Counted from the first letter of the stretch, positions 54,009 to 63,396 are shown. The stretch: DNA of 64,000 bases from Flavivirga aquimarina (GCF_030540835.1 NZ_JAUOEK010000055.1:1-64000); one strand, 5' to 3'. The notes: a model not told the origin generated them from the sequence alone. Numbers and translations: made by a program.

Positions 54009-55499
54009 ATGAACAAGAGTATTATAAAAATAAAGCTATTAGCTTTAAGTTTTCTTATTACTGGAGGGCTCATGGCGCAGCAAAAATTAACTAAAGTATC
54101 TCAATCTATTAATGTAGATAAAGATGTGACAATAGATTTAAACACAAGTAATTGTAATATAGTATTTGATACATGGCATAAAGATATCATTGAAATTGAA
54201 GCTTATATTGAAGGTGATGGCTTAAGTAAAGAAGCATTAGAAAACGCATTGGAACATTGGGATGTAGATATAGATGCTTCGGGTAAACAAGTGAAAATTA
54301 GAACAAAAGGAACAGGAGCAACTGCTTGGACGTATAATCATGGACATGAAGATAATGCAGCTGTACATGCCGTTTTAGAAGAGTTAAAGTTTGAATTAGC
54401 AGATTTGCCGGAAATCATAATTGAAGAAGAAGACTTTGTAATACCAGATGTACCAGATATACTTGTAATACCAGAAATGCCGGAACTACCTGAATTACCG
54501 GAGTTGCCGGAAGGGATACATAATTTTCATTTTGATTATGAAGCCTACAAAAAAGATGGTGAGAAGTACTTAGAAGAGTATACCCAAAAATTTGAATCGA
54601 AATATGGCGATGAGTATGCTAAAAAAATGGAAGTATGGGCTAAAAGGTTTGATGGAGAGTGGGAAAAAAAGTACGAAAAGGAAATGGAAGTTTTGAGTAA
54701 ACGATTTACAAAACAAATGGAAAGGCAAGCTGCACGTGTAGAAGCACAGGCAAAGCGATCTGAAGCACAAGCTGAGCGTATGGAAGCGATACACAAAAAG
54801 CGGGAAGAAATACTTAAAAGACGTGCAGAACAGCGCAAAAAGCATGCTAAGGAACGCGAGAAATTAGCAGGAGAAAGACGGGTTTTAATTAAGAAAATGG
54901 TAAATGGGGAATCACGTTCTAAGGTTAAAAAAACCATTAAAATTAAAATGCCAAAAAAAGCTAAGTTAAAGGTTAATGTAAGGCATGGTGAAATAGAATT
55001 CGCTGCAAATGTTGACGATTTAAAAGCTGAATTGTCGCATACAAAGTTTACAGCATATAGCATTAATGGAAGTTCTACTTCCGTTAATGCTTCTTATTCT
55101 CCGGTTTATGTAAATTATTGGAATTTAGGAGAATTAAATCTACGGTATACAGAAAACGTTGAACTAGCCCATGTAAAGCATATGGTTTTGAATTCAAATT
55201 CATCTAATACAACTATTAAACATTTATTAGGAAGCGCCATAATTGACGGTAATATTGGTGATTTAAAGATTTTAGATATTGATGATGCTTTTTCTAACTT
55301 AAATATTATCATTCAAAATAGTAATGCCGATATTTCACTTCCTAAAGTAGCTCATAATTTACAGTATAAAGGGAACCGCACACGTTTTAAACATCCTAAC
55401 AAAACGACTGGTAATATTTCTACTTTTTCAACTGGTAATTTAAGTAGTGGAAAAAGCATTGTTATTAATGCTAAATATAGTAACGTGGCTATGAAGTAA
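54009..55499 (+). CDS. Envelope protein: DUF4097-like beta domain split by a charged helix
   Basis: The 496-residue protein has a signal peptide (about 1-23). A beta-rich region follows, SQSINVDKDVTIDLNTSNCNIVFDTW (split 31-56) and on to about 130, like the start of DUF4097-type beta-solenoid adhesins. It is interrupted by an acidic Pro-rich stretch (134-169, with PELPELPELP) and a long, highly charged helix (about 175-295: EKKYEKEMEVLSKRF, MERQAARVEAQAKRSEAQA). The beta-solenoid resumes (about 308-496: KVNVRHGEIEFAA, NLGELNLRYTE). It is the last gene of the ECF operon and a likely envelope-stress sensor or target (inference). Confidence 0.7.
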   Translation: MNKSIIKIKLLALSFLITGGLMAQQKLTKVSQSINVDKDVTIDLNTSNCNIVFDTWHKDIIEIEAYIEGDGLSKEALENALEHWDVDIDASGKQVKIRTKGTGATAWTYNHGHEDNAAVHAVLEELKFELADLPEIIIEEEDFVIPDVPDILVIPEMPELPELPELPEGIHNFHFDYEAYKKDGEKYLEEYTQKFESKYGDEYAKKMEVWAKRFDGEWEKKYEKEMEVLSKRFTKQMERQAARVEAQAKRSEAQAERMEAIHKKREEILKRRAEQRKKHAKEREKLAGERRVLIKKMVNGESRSKVKKTIKIKMPKKAKLKVNVRHGEIEFAANVDDLKAELSHTKFTAYSINGSSTSVNASYSPVYVNYWNLGELNLRYTENVELAHVKHMVLNSNSSNTTIKHLLGSAIIDGNIGDLKILDIDDAFSNLNIIIQNSNADISLPKVAHNLQYKGNRTRFKHPNKTTGNISTFSTGNLSSGKSIVINAKYSNVAMK

Positions 55500-55504
55500 G
55501 TTTA

Positions 55505-55545
55505 CTTATAATTAAATTTTTACTTATAGTTAAATTAATTATAAG
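55505..55545. terminator. AT-only hairpin between convergent genes
   Basis: CTTATAATTAA (55505-55515) pairs with TTAATTATAAG (55535-55545), an 11-bp perfect stem. It overlaps an 18-bp tandem direct repeat with one mismatch (TTTACTTATAATTAAAT at 55501, TTTACTTATAGTTAAAT at 55519). Possible but weak terminator, as the stem is nearly all AT. Confidence 0.4.
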
Positions 55546-55550
55546 CTTCA

Positions 55551-56234
55551 TTATTTTTTACCAATTATCTTCCAGAAATTAAGTTTTCTTCGTACAGTAA
55601 ACCCTAATTTTTTATATAGTTGTATAGGTCCTAAATTTGTTTGATCTACGTGTAAAAACGGTATTTTATCTTTTTTAAAAATCCTTTCAACAGTGTGTGT
55701 TATAAGCTGTTTTGCATAGCCTTTACCAGTATAATCGGGGTGTGTTATTACAGCACTAATTTCAATAAAATTATTAGTTTGCATACGTTCACCGGTTACA
55801 GCAACCAGTTTTTGGTCTTTATAAATTCCATAATACGGCCCTAATTGGTTGGTTTTTGGTTTAAAATATTCGGGATACACCAGTTTTACCAAATCAATTA
55901 AATCATCATAATGAGTTTCTGTTAACTCAATAATTGTTTCTGTTATGGGGTAGTCTATCTTATTATATATAATCATTTGTAAACCTGTATATTCTATAGG
56001 TTCGTCATAATGTAATGGCATTTTAGGCTTTTCCCCAACAATAAAAAAATCTGTTATTAATTTACCATGTTTTTCTATAGCAATACTGGTATCCTCATTA
56101 TTTATAAAGGCTCCAAATGGCCCGTAATCTGTATGAAAAAATTTCACATTACCATAATCGATACAGGCATTAAAATGAGTATCGGTTAAAGAAAACCAAA
56201 CAGGATTATCTAATGCATCTTCTAAAATTGACAT
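55551..56234 (-). CDS. GNAT-family N-acetyltransferase
   Basis: The 227-residue protein has its GNAT core in the second half (about 105-215): IELTETHYDDLIDLVKLVYPEYF, then YYGIYKDQKLVAVTGERM and the acetyl-CoA loop HPDYTGKGYAKQLI (motif A, Q/RxxGxG/A type), ending with FLHVDQTNLGPIQLYKKLGF. The first 100 residues are a diverged domain, so this may be a GNAT with an N-terminal partner fold. The substrate is unknown. Its ATG overlaps the miaA stop by one base (TAATG), so translation is coupled to miaA. Confidence 0.88.
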   Translation of the reverse strand: MSILEDALDNPVWFSLTDTHFNACIDYGNVKFFHTDYGPFGAFINNEDTSIAIEKHGKLITDFFIVGEKPKMPLHYDEPIEYTGLQMIIYNKIDYPITETIIELTETHYDDLIDLVKLVYPEYFKPKTNQLGPYYGIYKDQKLVAVTGERMQTNNFIEISAVITHPDYTGKGYAKQLITHTVERIFKKDKIPFLHVDQTNLGPIQLYKKLGFTVRRKLNFWKIIGKK

Positions 56235-57139
56235 TAATAAAGAGTATTTAATTTTTTAATAACTTCATCTATAGGCGCCTTGTAATCAAACCATAAGGTA
56301 CCTTCATTCTTTTTAAACCAAGTTAGTTGACGTTTTGCAAAGCGTCGTGTATTTTTTTTAATTTCAGAAATAGCAAAATCAAGCGACCATTCATCATTTA
56401 AGTAATTAAATAATTCTTTGTAGCCAACTGTATTTAAAGCGTTTAAGTCTTTAAAAGGAACCAAGCTTTTAACTTCATCTAATAAGCCTTCTTGCATCAT
56501 TATGTCAACCCGTTTGTTAATACGGTTGTATATGGTTTCTCTTTCGGCAGTTAATCCAACAGTAATCGTTTTAAAGGAACGTTTTACATTTCCTTTCTTT
56601 AAAAATGAAGAATAGGGTTTACCTGTACCAATACAAATTTCTAAGGCACGAATAACACGGTGCGGATTATCTATGGCAATCGTGCTATAAGCTACCGTAT
56701 CAAGCAGCTCTAATTGTTCTTGTAAATGTGTAAGTCCTTTGGTTTTTAAATCGGCATTAAGCCTCTCCCGTATGCTACTTGCAACTTCAGGAAAATCGTC
56801 TAAGCCTTTATTAACAGCATCAACATAGAGTCCAGAACCGCCAACCATTATAACAATATCATGGGTTTTAAAAAGGGTATCTAAAGTATTAATAGCATCT
56901 TTTTCAAAAGCACCAACATTGTAATGGTCTTTTATCGATTTATGATGAATAAAATGATGCTTCGCAGCAGCTAACTCTTCGGGTGTTGGCGCCGCAGTGC
57001 CAATTTGCATTTCTTTAAAAAATTGTCGCGAATCTGCCGATAGTATTTCGGTGTTAAAATGTTGAGCCAACTTAATACTTAAAGCAGTTTTACCAATTGC
57101 AGTTGGGCCTACTATAGAAATAAGCGTTTTATTCATCAT
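56234..57139 (-). CDS. miaA: tRNA dimethylallyltransferase
   Basis: The 301-residue enzyme transfers the dimethylallyl group to A37 of tRNAs that read codons beginning with U. The P-loop GPTAIGKT lies at 11-18, and the substrate-binding SADSRQFFKEMQIGTAAP follows, then VGGSGLYVDAVNKGLDDFP. The C-terminal KNTRRFAKRQLTWFKKN is the tRNA-binding stretch. I start at the ATG at 57139; the next codon is also ATG (57136), and an upstream opening at 57178 lies inside the channel gene and is unlikely. The start overlaps the channel's stop codon, so the genes are coupled. Confidence 0.95.
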   Translation of the reverse strand: MMNKTLISIVGPTAIGKTALSIKLAQHFNTEILSADSRQFFKEMQIGTAAPTPEELAAAKHHFIHHKSIKDHYNVGAFEKDAINTLDTLFKTHDIVIMVGGSGLYVDAVNKGLDDFPEVASSIRERLNADLKTKGLTHLQEQLELLDTVAYSTIAIDNPHRVIRALEICIGTGKPYSSFLKKGNVKRSFKTITVGLTAERETIYNRINKRVDIMMQEGLLDEVKSLVPFKDLNALNTVGYKELFNYLNDEWSLDFAISEIKKNTRRFAKRQLTWFKKNEGTLWFDYKAPIDEVIKKLNTLY

Positions 57140-57977
57140 GTAAATTATATCCGCATTTATAGCAAAATTCGGCATCATCTTTATGCTTTTCAGCCATACA
57201 GTTTACACAAGATTGGGAGTTTAGCGGTACGTTTTTATCCAGTTCTTTATCTGCTTTGTTTTGTGTGGCATACTCGGCAGATACAATCCCGGTAGGTACA
57301 GCTATAATACCGTATCCTAATATCATAACAATAGATGCTATAAATTGACCAAGTGGTGTTACAGGCGAAATATCTCCGTACCCAACCGTAGTAAGTGTTA
57401 CAATACACCAATAAACGCTGGCTGGAATGCTTGTAAAACCGGCTTCGTCACCTTCAACCAAATACATAATGGTTCCTAGAATAATAGAAATTATAATGAC
57501 AGTAAACAGGAAAACAGAAATTTTTACACGACTGGCTTTTAAAGCTTTAATTAACGTATAAGAGGCTCCCAAATAGCGGGCTAATTTTAAAATTCTAAAA
57601 ACCCGTAACAAACGTAAGGCGCGTAAAGCAGCTAAAGCATGAACCCCTCCAAAGATTAGTGATATATATTTTGGAATGGTGGCTAATAAATCGACTATAC
57701 CATAAAAGCTAATAATATATTTATAGGGCTTTTTTACAGTAACTATTCTGGCAATATATTCTAAGCTAAATAGTATGGTAATAACCCATTCTGATATGTT
57801 AAGAAAATCGTGATATTTAGTATCGAAAGTTTTAACACTCTCCAGCATCACCAAGATAATACTTGCTATAATAGTTACAAGTAAAATAATATCAAATAGC
57901 TTTCCTGCGGAAGTGTCGGCTTCATAAATAACGTCATGAAGTCTTATTTTCCAATGCTTTTTTTTTGGCTTATCCAT
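57129..57977 (-). CDS. Voltage-gated-type potassium channel with zinc ribbon
   Basis: The 282-residue protein has a six-helix voltage-gated channel layout. S4 (about 119-136, RALRLLRVFRILKLARYL) carries Arg at every third position. The pore has TLTTVGYGDISP (195-206), with TVGYGD as the K+ selectivity filter. The last helix has GYGIIAVPTGIVSAE. After a short linker the C-terminus has Cys257-x2-Cys260 and Cys272-x2-Cys275, a zinc ribbon (CVNC..CYKC) that could sense redox state or metal. It is the first gene before miaA and overlaps its start. Confidence 0.93.
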   Translation of the reverse strand: MDKPKKKHWKIRLHDVIYEADTSAGKLFDIILLVTIIASIILVMLESVKTFDTKYHDFLNISEWVITILFSLEYIARIVTVKKPYKYIISFYGIVDLLATIPKYISLIFGGVHALAALRALRLLRVFRILKLARYLGASYTLIKALKASRVKISVFLFTVIIISIILGTIMYLVEGDEAGFTSIPASVYWCIVTLTTVGYGDISPVTPLGQFIASIVMILGYGIIAVPTGIVSAEYATQNKADKELDKNVPLNSQSCVNCMAEKHKDDAEFCYKCGYNLHDE

Positions 57978-58001
57978 GAATTCAAATGTAAGAAAGATAG
58001 A

Positions 58002-59960
58002 TTACTTTTTCTTTAAAAGTATAAGTGAATTTGTTTGAATATTGACAATTTCGCTCATAAACTCTTTTAAATAAGGGTAATATTCCGGCTCATAAATAGC
58101 TTTATTGAATTTTATATTTAGTATAATACTAATAGTATTACCTAAAGTTTGAGATGAAAAAAGGATTGTGCCTGAGTTATTGGGTAAGGTTATCTGTTTG
58201 TCTTTAGGTGATTCTACTATGGTATAATTATCATCAAAATGAAGCTTAAATCCATAATAATAAGAGTCTTTGTAGCCAAAATCAATAGGATATGTTCTTT
58301 CTTGAAGTTTAAATGGGTTTTCATTAAAAAAGGTGACAAAAAAGGGGTTTAAATAAATATGGTCTCCTGTGTCTTCATAATTATAACCTATGTGATATGA
58401 TTCTTTAAAGTCTTGACTTGTTGTGCCATCACTGGTTACTTCAAAATCTGAAATATCAATGTATGGATAGTTGTTTTCCAGTTTTTCAAGGTATGCCTGG
58501 TTGTTTTGATAGTATGATTTTTTATGATTAATGGCATGATATCCTGTTCGTTTTGATATGATGTTTCCTGAAATAGCTTCATCTTCATCAAGTTCTAATT
58601 TTACTTGATACATAACGTTTGAAGGCCTGGCAGGTTCTATATCTATCCATTCACTACCATTTTTAAAATCCATAAGTCTGCCATAATTATTTAGGCATCT
58701 AAATGGCAGATCACCAAAGCTTAAATATGGGTCTGTAGCATCTAAATTATAGGTTTTATCGTCTATGGTTGCCTGAACGATTATATAGTTAAAATCTGAA
58801 ATAACCGGAAAAATTGTTGTTGCAAACCCATTATTCCTAGTCGATAACAACATAGGTTTTACAATAATGCCACATTCTTTTAATAAATTATGCAGTAAAA
58901 TGTTTATTGAGGATACGTTTCCAGATTTGTTTTTAATTAAATCTTTAATAGAAACATCTTGAAATATTTTGTAATCCCCATTCCATATGTAGTTTTCCTG
59001 AACATACCTATAAACGGCGTTTGCTTTTTTTAATAAATCGGTTTCATTAATAATTTCAACAGGCAGTATATCTTCTATATTTATAGATTTTCTTAGCTGT
59101 TTACCTATATCTTTATCTGTTTTAAATTCTTTATCAACGGTTTTCCATGTTTTTGTATAATCATTTACTGTACCGTCAAAACCTTTAAATGTTTGTAATT
59201 CATACTCTATTCGTGCCAAATAATTACTTTCAGCAGTCATATAATCTTCTTCTATAAAAGCAGGTATATCTTTCATGGCATAAACACTATTGCCACAATC
59301 TGCACTGGCACCTCTACCACCTTCAAGGCAGTTCTTTTTTATTTCTGATGTATTTGTGATTAACTTTTTACCACCTACTAACTTAATATTATAGTACCAA
59401 TTCCCTGGAATACTTGTTCTGTATTCGCTGTATAAAGTTGGGATATCACTTTGAAAATTCCATCCCTCATACTTAAACATAAAAGGAGAGATACGTGTAT
59501 AGCTATAGGTTATTACAGAACCTTCTTTAATATTGGGCAAGGTAAATTTAACTAGGGTATGATTTTCATCGTATTTTTCTCTATAAATATCTTTTTCTTG
59601 TAGCTTAGTTTTAGTGACCTCACCATTTATCAAGTTATAAGTTGTTGCGACAATTTTCTTTACGTTTTCTTTTCTTTCTTTTTTATTATATAAATGAATG
59701 GAAACATTGGCTTTGTTAAAACCTTCTTTATTTAATATTTTTATTTTTCGTTTAATCTCGGTTCTTAAGCGATAGTCATTTTTATCAACATAACTATTTC
59801 CGAGTTCATATATTATTAAAGCATTAGCTGTAGAATCTTTTTTAAAACTATTAGTTTCAATATCACTTAAATTAACTCTGTACGATTCAGAATTAAAATC
59901 TGATTGTGAAAAAATCATTTGATTAAGGAGAAGTAAAAAAAACAGGGTAATTTGTTTCAT
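58002..59960 (-). CDS. DUF3857/transglutaminase-like secreted protein
   Basis: The 652-residue protein has a signal peptide (about 1-19, ending IFSQ). A DUF3857 region follows (about 45-200: YRLRTEIKRKIKILNKEGF, ATTYNLINGEVTKTKL, FTLPNIKEGSVITYSYTRIS). The middle section (about 305-400) resembles a transglutaminase-like core (NAVYRYVQENYIWNGDY, GNVSSINILLHNLLKECGI, YNLDATDPYLSFGDLPFRCLN) in which the nucleophile Cys seems replaced by Ser in GNVSSIN, so it may be inactive. The DUF3857/DUF3858 group is common in Bacteroidota envelopes; function unknown. It starts 2 nt after the stop of the exonuclease gene. Confidence 0.85.
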   Translation of the reverse strand: MKQITLFFLLLLNQMIFSQSDFNSESYRVNLSDIETNSFKKDSTANALIIYELGNSYVDKNDYRLRTEIKRKIKILNKEGFNKANVSIHLYNKKERKENVKKIVATTYNLINGEVTKTKLQEKDIYREKYDENHTLVKFTLPNIKEGSVITYSYTRISPFMFKYEGWNFQSDIPTLYSEYRTSIPGNWYYNIKLVGGKKLITNTSEIKKNCLEGGRGASADCGNSVYAMKDIPAFIEEDYMTAESNYLARIEYELQTFKGFDGTVNDYTKTWKTVDKEFKTDKDIGKQLRKSINIEDILPVEIINETDLLKKANAVYRYVQENYIWNGDYKIFQDVSIKDLIKNKSGNVSSINILLHNLLKECGIIVKPMLLSTRNNGFATTIFPVISDFNYIIVQATIDDKTYNLDATDPYLSFGDLPFRCLNNYGRLMDFKNGSEWIDIEPARPSNVMYQVKLELDEDEAISGNIISKRTGYHAINHKKSYYQNNQAYLEKLENNYPYIDISDFEVTSDGTTSQDFKESYHIGYNYEDTGDHIYLNPFFVTFFNENPFKLQERTYPIDFGYKDSYYYGFKLHFDDNYTIVESPKDKQITLPNNSGTILFSSQTLGNTISIILNIKFNKAIYEPEYYPYLKEFMSEIVNIQTNSLILLKKK

Positions 59961-59962
59961 GT

Positions 59963-61327
59963 TTAATCCAATATAATTTGTTTTACTTTTTTGTTTTTAC
60001 GTAAGTAACTTTGAATAATATGCTGAGTATCTCTATTGTTGTTCATGGGGGTAATAATAGACTCTAAAATCTCAATATTATTTATTTGATAGTTAAGATT
60101 AAAGAACCCTAAGCCTTTAAATACACCATTTTCTATTAGTATGGCACTACGTTCATCTACATCGCGACCCTTATCTATAAGCACCATGTTTTTGTTGGAA
60201 TAACAGTTTTTAGACAATAATAATTCTACTCTTTTATTATAAGACTCTGTAGGTTCTTTTTGTACACAAGCTCCTTTACACGTTTTTATATCGTAATTAA
60301 AGCAACTGTTATTTGTTTTATATATACCTGTTAGCTTTTGGCATAAGCTATATTCCTCAATAGCTTTAATTATAAAATTTTTACCACTATGTCTATTACT
60401 AAAAGTGGTAATTGGTTTTTTACGCATGTCGGCAATATCAATTTTTAAATTAATATAATCGTTTTCGTCTTTAAAACTATATAAAGCATGAGTAAAAATT
60501 GTTCGACGTAATGCCCTGTTAAGTATAGGCTTAATACGTTTTATTTCTTCACTTTCTTTTAAAAGAGCTACTAGCTCACTCCCTGTGGCTTCGTAAGTTA
60601 CAGAGGCAACCTGTGCTTGTATTTTTTTTGATTTTGGATTTGTGTTTGTAAAATGCTGATTGATACGTTTTTTTATATTATTGCTTTTTCCAATATATAT
60701 AATATCGCCGTTCGCTTTATGTATATAGTAAACACCTGTAATGGCAGGTAATTCTTTTATAATATCTATATGCTTTGGTTCTAATTGGTGTTTCGGATTT
60801 AACCGTACAGATTTTTGAATTATACTTTTAGACGTGTCTTTATCTAAAAGCATTTTAAACAGTTTGACTGTTGCTAATGCATCTCCAGAGGCTCGATGTC
60901 TATCTGTAACAGGAATACCAAGAGATCTGACTAATTTACCTAAGCTATAGGAAGGTTGACCGGGAATTAAATTTTTTGAAAGCTCGACAGTACAAAGTGA
61001 TTTTCTTTCAAAATCGAACCCTAAACGGTTAAATTCTGTTTTTAAAATGCGATAATCGAACTGGGCGTTGTGGGCTACCAAAATACAATTATCAGTGATT
61101 TCTACGATACGTTTGGCAACCTCATAGAATTTTGGTGCATGGCGCAACATATTACTGTTTATACCTGTTAGGTTTACTACAAAAGGCTGTATTTCACGTT
61201 CTGGATTAACAAGGCTTATAAATTGATCGACTACTTCATGACCATTATGTTTATAGATTGCAATTTCTGTAATGCCCTCTTCATTATACTTACCTCCAGT
61301 AGTTTCTATGTCTAATATTGCGTACAA
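59963..61327 (-). CDS. DnaQ-like exonuclease fused to UvrC-type GIY-YIG domain
   Basis: The 454-residue protein joins two nuclease domains. Residues 1-165 form a DEDDh 3'-5' exonuclease of the DnaQ type: DIETTG (6-11), HNAQFDYRI (86-94) and HRASGDA (144-150). Residues about 195-275 form a GIY-YIG endonuclease: GVYYIH (198-203), YIGKSNNIKKRINQHF (211-226) and a downstream Glu in LLKESEEIKRIKP. The next part has a UvrC-like cysteine region (CFNYDIKTCKGACV). This fused architecture resembles that of exonuclease-UvrC (Cho-like) proteins seen in other bacteria and suggests a role in DNA repair. Followed 2 nt later by the DUF3857 gene. Confidence 0.93.
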   Translation of the reverse strand: MYAILDIETTGGKYNEEGITEIAIYKHNGHEVVDQFISLVNPEREIQPFVVNLTGINSNMLRHAPKFYEVAKRIVEITDNCILVAHNAQFDYRILKTEFNRLGFDFERKSLCTVELSKNLIPGQPSYSLGKLVRSLGIPVTDRHRASGDALATVKLFKMLLDKDTSKSIIQKSVRLNPKHQLEPKHIDIIKELPAITGVYYIHKANGDIIYIGKSNNIKKRINQHFTNTNPKSKKIQAQVASVTYEATGSELVALLKESEEIKRIKPILNRALRRTIFTHALYSFKDENDYINLKIDIADMRKKPITTFSNRHSGKNFIIKAIEEYSLCQKLTGIYKTNNSCFNYDIKTCKGACVQKEPTESYNKRVELLLSKNCYSNKNMVLIDKGRDVDERSAILIENGVFKGLGFFNLNYQINNIEILESIITPMNNNRDTQHIIQSYLRKNKKVKQIILD

Positions 61328-61362
61328 AAAATATTTATGCGTTTATTTTTGTTTAAACATGT

Positions 61363-62031
61363 TTATTTATAATTTCTTGCTCCAAATATACTACTTCCCA
61401 CACGAACCATAGTACTCCCACAATTAATGGCTAATTGATAATCGCCACTCATACCCATACTAATAGTATTTAATTGGTAGTTGTGGGTGTTTATCAGCTT
61501 TAAATTTTCAAAAGTACTTTTTAAGTAATCGAATTCTTTTTTTACTTGATTTTCGTCATTGGTAAATGTCGCCATGCCCATGAGTCCGACTATCTTAATA
61601 TTTTTTAATTCTGAAAATGTATCTGATTTTATAACTTCTGAAGCCTCATCTGGTGTCATTCCAAATTTAGAATCCTCTGTTGCTATTTTTATTTGAAGTA
61701 AACAATCAATAACTCTGCCATGTTTTATAGCTTGTTTATTTATTTCTTTTAATAGCTTAAAATTATCTACACCATGAATTAAATGTACAAAAGAGGCCAT
61801 ATATTTTACTTTATTGCTTTGTACGTGTCCAATCATGTGCCATTCAATATCTTTGGGCATGTTTTCATACTTATTCACCATTTCCTGAATCTTGTTCTCT
61901 CCAAAAATACGTTGCCCTGCATTATAAGCTTCCATTAAATCGCTTACAGGTTTTGTTTTCGAAACAGCAACGAGTGTTACGTGCTCTGGCAATAATGACT
62001 TTATCTTTTTAAGGTTTTGTTGTATACTCAT
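61363..62031 (-). CDS. YggS/PLPBP-family PLP homeostasis protein
   Basis: The 222-residue protein is a fold-type III PLP-binding protein that buffers pyridoxal phosphate rather than catalysing a reaction. Lys25 in VAVSKTKP is the PLP-binding lysine. FGENKIQEM, WHMIGHVQSNKVKYM, LLQIKIATEDSKFGM and ISMGMSGDYQLAINCGSTMVRVGSSIFG cover the family's conserved blocks. The length is slightly shorter than the usual 230. The ATG follows a gap of about 90 bp after the DUF1015 gene. It is transcribed in the same direction as the exonuclease gene (35 bp away). Confidence 0.95.
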   Translation of the reverse strand: MSIQQNLKKIKSLLPEHVTLVAVSKTKPVSDLMEAYNAGQRIFGENKIQEMVNKYENMPKDIEWHMIGHVQSNKVKYMASFVHLIHGVDNFKLLKEINKQAIKHGRVIDCLLQIKIATEDSKFGMTPDEASEVIKSDTFSELKNIKIVGLMGMATFTNDENQVKKEFDYLKSTFENLKLINTHNYQLNTISMGMSGDYQLAINCGSTMVRVGSSIFGARNYK

Positions 62032-62123
62032 TATTAAATGAAATTTGTCATAATAATTACATTATGGTTTCTTTTGATGAGATTCCTGCTTTACTGAAAC
62101 AAGTTTAGCATATGTCGTAGGAA

Positions 62124-63362
62124 CTAGAATTCATAAATAGCAACACCACTTCGTAACTTTGGTTCTATAAAAGTACTTTTTGGGGGCATGGTTAAATGAT
62201 TGTCTGCAATGGCTTTCATTTCTTCAATAGTAATAGGAACCAGGCCAAATCCTACTTTAAATATACCACTATCTACTTTGCTTTTTATAGTAACTAAATC
62301 ATTCTTACCATGTGAGTAATCGATTCGTGTATCGTTACGTAAATCTGAAACTCCTAAAATAGGCTCTAAAATGGTTTTGTAAAGAATTTGAGTATCTAAA
62401 GCATCTAAAGCGTTGTTAAATGTATAATTACTTTTTCTTAAATACAAAGAATAAAACTCACCATCCAGATACATACTAAAATGGTGTTTTTTATTTGGTT
62501 TATATAATTCGTTACCTCTATTTTCTATACGATATAATCTATCCAACTGTATCAAAAAAGCTTCTTTGGTTAATCCATTTAAATCTTTAACAAGCCTGTT
62601 AAACTCATGGATTTTTAAGTCAGATTCTGGAATTAGATAGGCCATGAAATAATTATAAGCCTCGTTTCCTGTATGCTGTTTGTTTTCAGATTTTAAATCT
62701 TCTGAAAGCAAATAAGAAGAAGCAGATCGATGGTGCCCATCTGCAATGTATGTCGTATCTATATCTTCAAATTCTTTTTGGATGGTTTTTATAGACGTTT
62801 CATTATCGATAACCCATAAATAGTGTGTGTCTCTAAAGTGCGTTGTAAATTCGTATTCTGCACGTTCTTTTTGAACTTCGGAGATAATACTATTTATTGT
62901 ACTGTTACCCGAATAGGTTAGGAGCACAGGTTCTGCATTGAAGCCAACCGTTTTTAAATAGTCTTTAAAAATATTTTCACGATATTCTATGGTGTCTTCA
63001 TGTTTTTTAATAACATCGTTTTTGTAATCTTCTGCACTAGCAGCAGCTACTATACCAGAAAACATATTACCATCTCGATTAACAACTTTGTAGGCATAGT
63101 AACAAGGTGTTTCGTCTTGAATAAAAATATGATCTTCTTTAAATTCTAAATACCGATTTTTAACCAAGTTGTAACGTTCTTTTCCGGTAATATCTTTATG
63201 ATATTTGTAACCCGGATTTACTATGTGCAAAAATGAAAACGGATTATAATCTAAACGAGCTTCCAGTTCTGCTTGAGTATAACTTTGGTAAGAACGAGAC
63301 GCCACTAGGCTTACTTTGTCTCGAGTTGGTCTTACAGCTTTGAATGGAATTATTTTAGCCAT
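62124..63362 (-). CDS. DUF1015 family protein
   Basis: The 412-residue soluble protein begins MAKIIPFKAVRPTRDKV and carries the family's core pattern: SYTQAELEARLDYNPFSFLHIVNPG, QDETPCYYAYKVVN, GIVAAASAEDY and TTYIADGHHRSASSYLL. The last of these (DGHHR) is the most conserved segment of DUF1015 and likely a metal or phosphate site. Members are widespread in bacteria with uncertain function; in Bacteroidota they sit near serine/one-carbon or housekeeping genes. A repeat of the GAACACTG family lies just upstream (63368-63396). Confidence 0.88.
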   Translation of the reverse strand: MAKIIPFKAVRPTRDKVSLVASRSYQSYTQAELEARLDYNPFSFLHIVNPGYKYHKDITGKERYNLVKNRYLEFKEDHIFIQDETPCYYAYKVVNRDGNMFSGIVAAASAEDYKNDVIKKHEDTIEYRENIFKDYLKTVGFNAEPVLLTYSGNSTINSIISEVQKERAEYEFTTHFRDTHYLWVIDNETSIKTIQKEFEDIDTTYIADGHHRSASSYLLSEDLKSENKQHTGNEAYNYFMAYLIPESDLKIHEFNRLVKDLNGLTKEAFLIQLDRLYRIENRGNELYKPNKKHHFSMYLDGEFYSLYLRKSNYTFNNALDALDTQILYKTILEPILGVSDLRNDTRIDYSHGKNDLVTIKSKVDSGIFKVGFGLVPITIEEMKAIADNHLTMPPKSTFIEPKLRSGVAIYEF

Positions 63363-63367
63363 GTTTT

Positions 63368-63396
63368 AGTATTCAGTGTTCAGTAAGCAGTGTTCG
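63368..63396 (-). repeat. GAACACTG-family repeat, reverse orientation
   Basis: On the minus strand it reads CGAACACTGCTTACTGAACA then CTGAATACT. It shares the CTTACTGAACAC and CGAACACTG words with the repeats at 3186, 3762 and 51962. It lies between the four-helix bundle gene and the DUF1015 gene. Confidence 0.65.

Noticed and set aside
54545-55063. 172-residue frame opposite the coiled-coil envelope protein
   Set aside because: Caused by the repetitive charged helix coding sequence; no start context or family.
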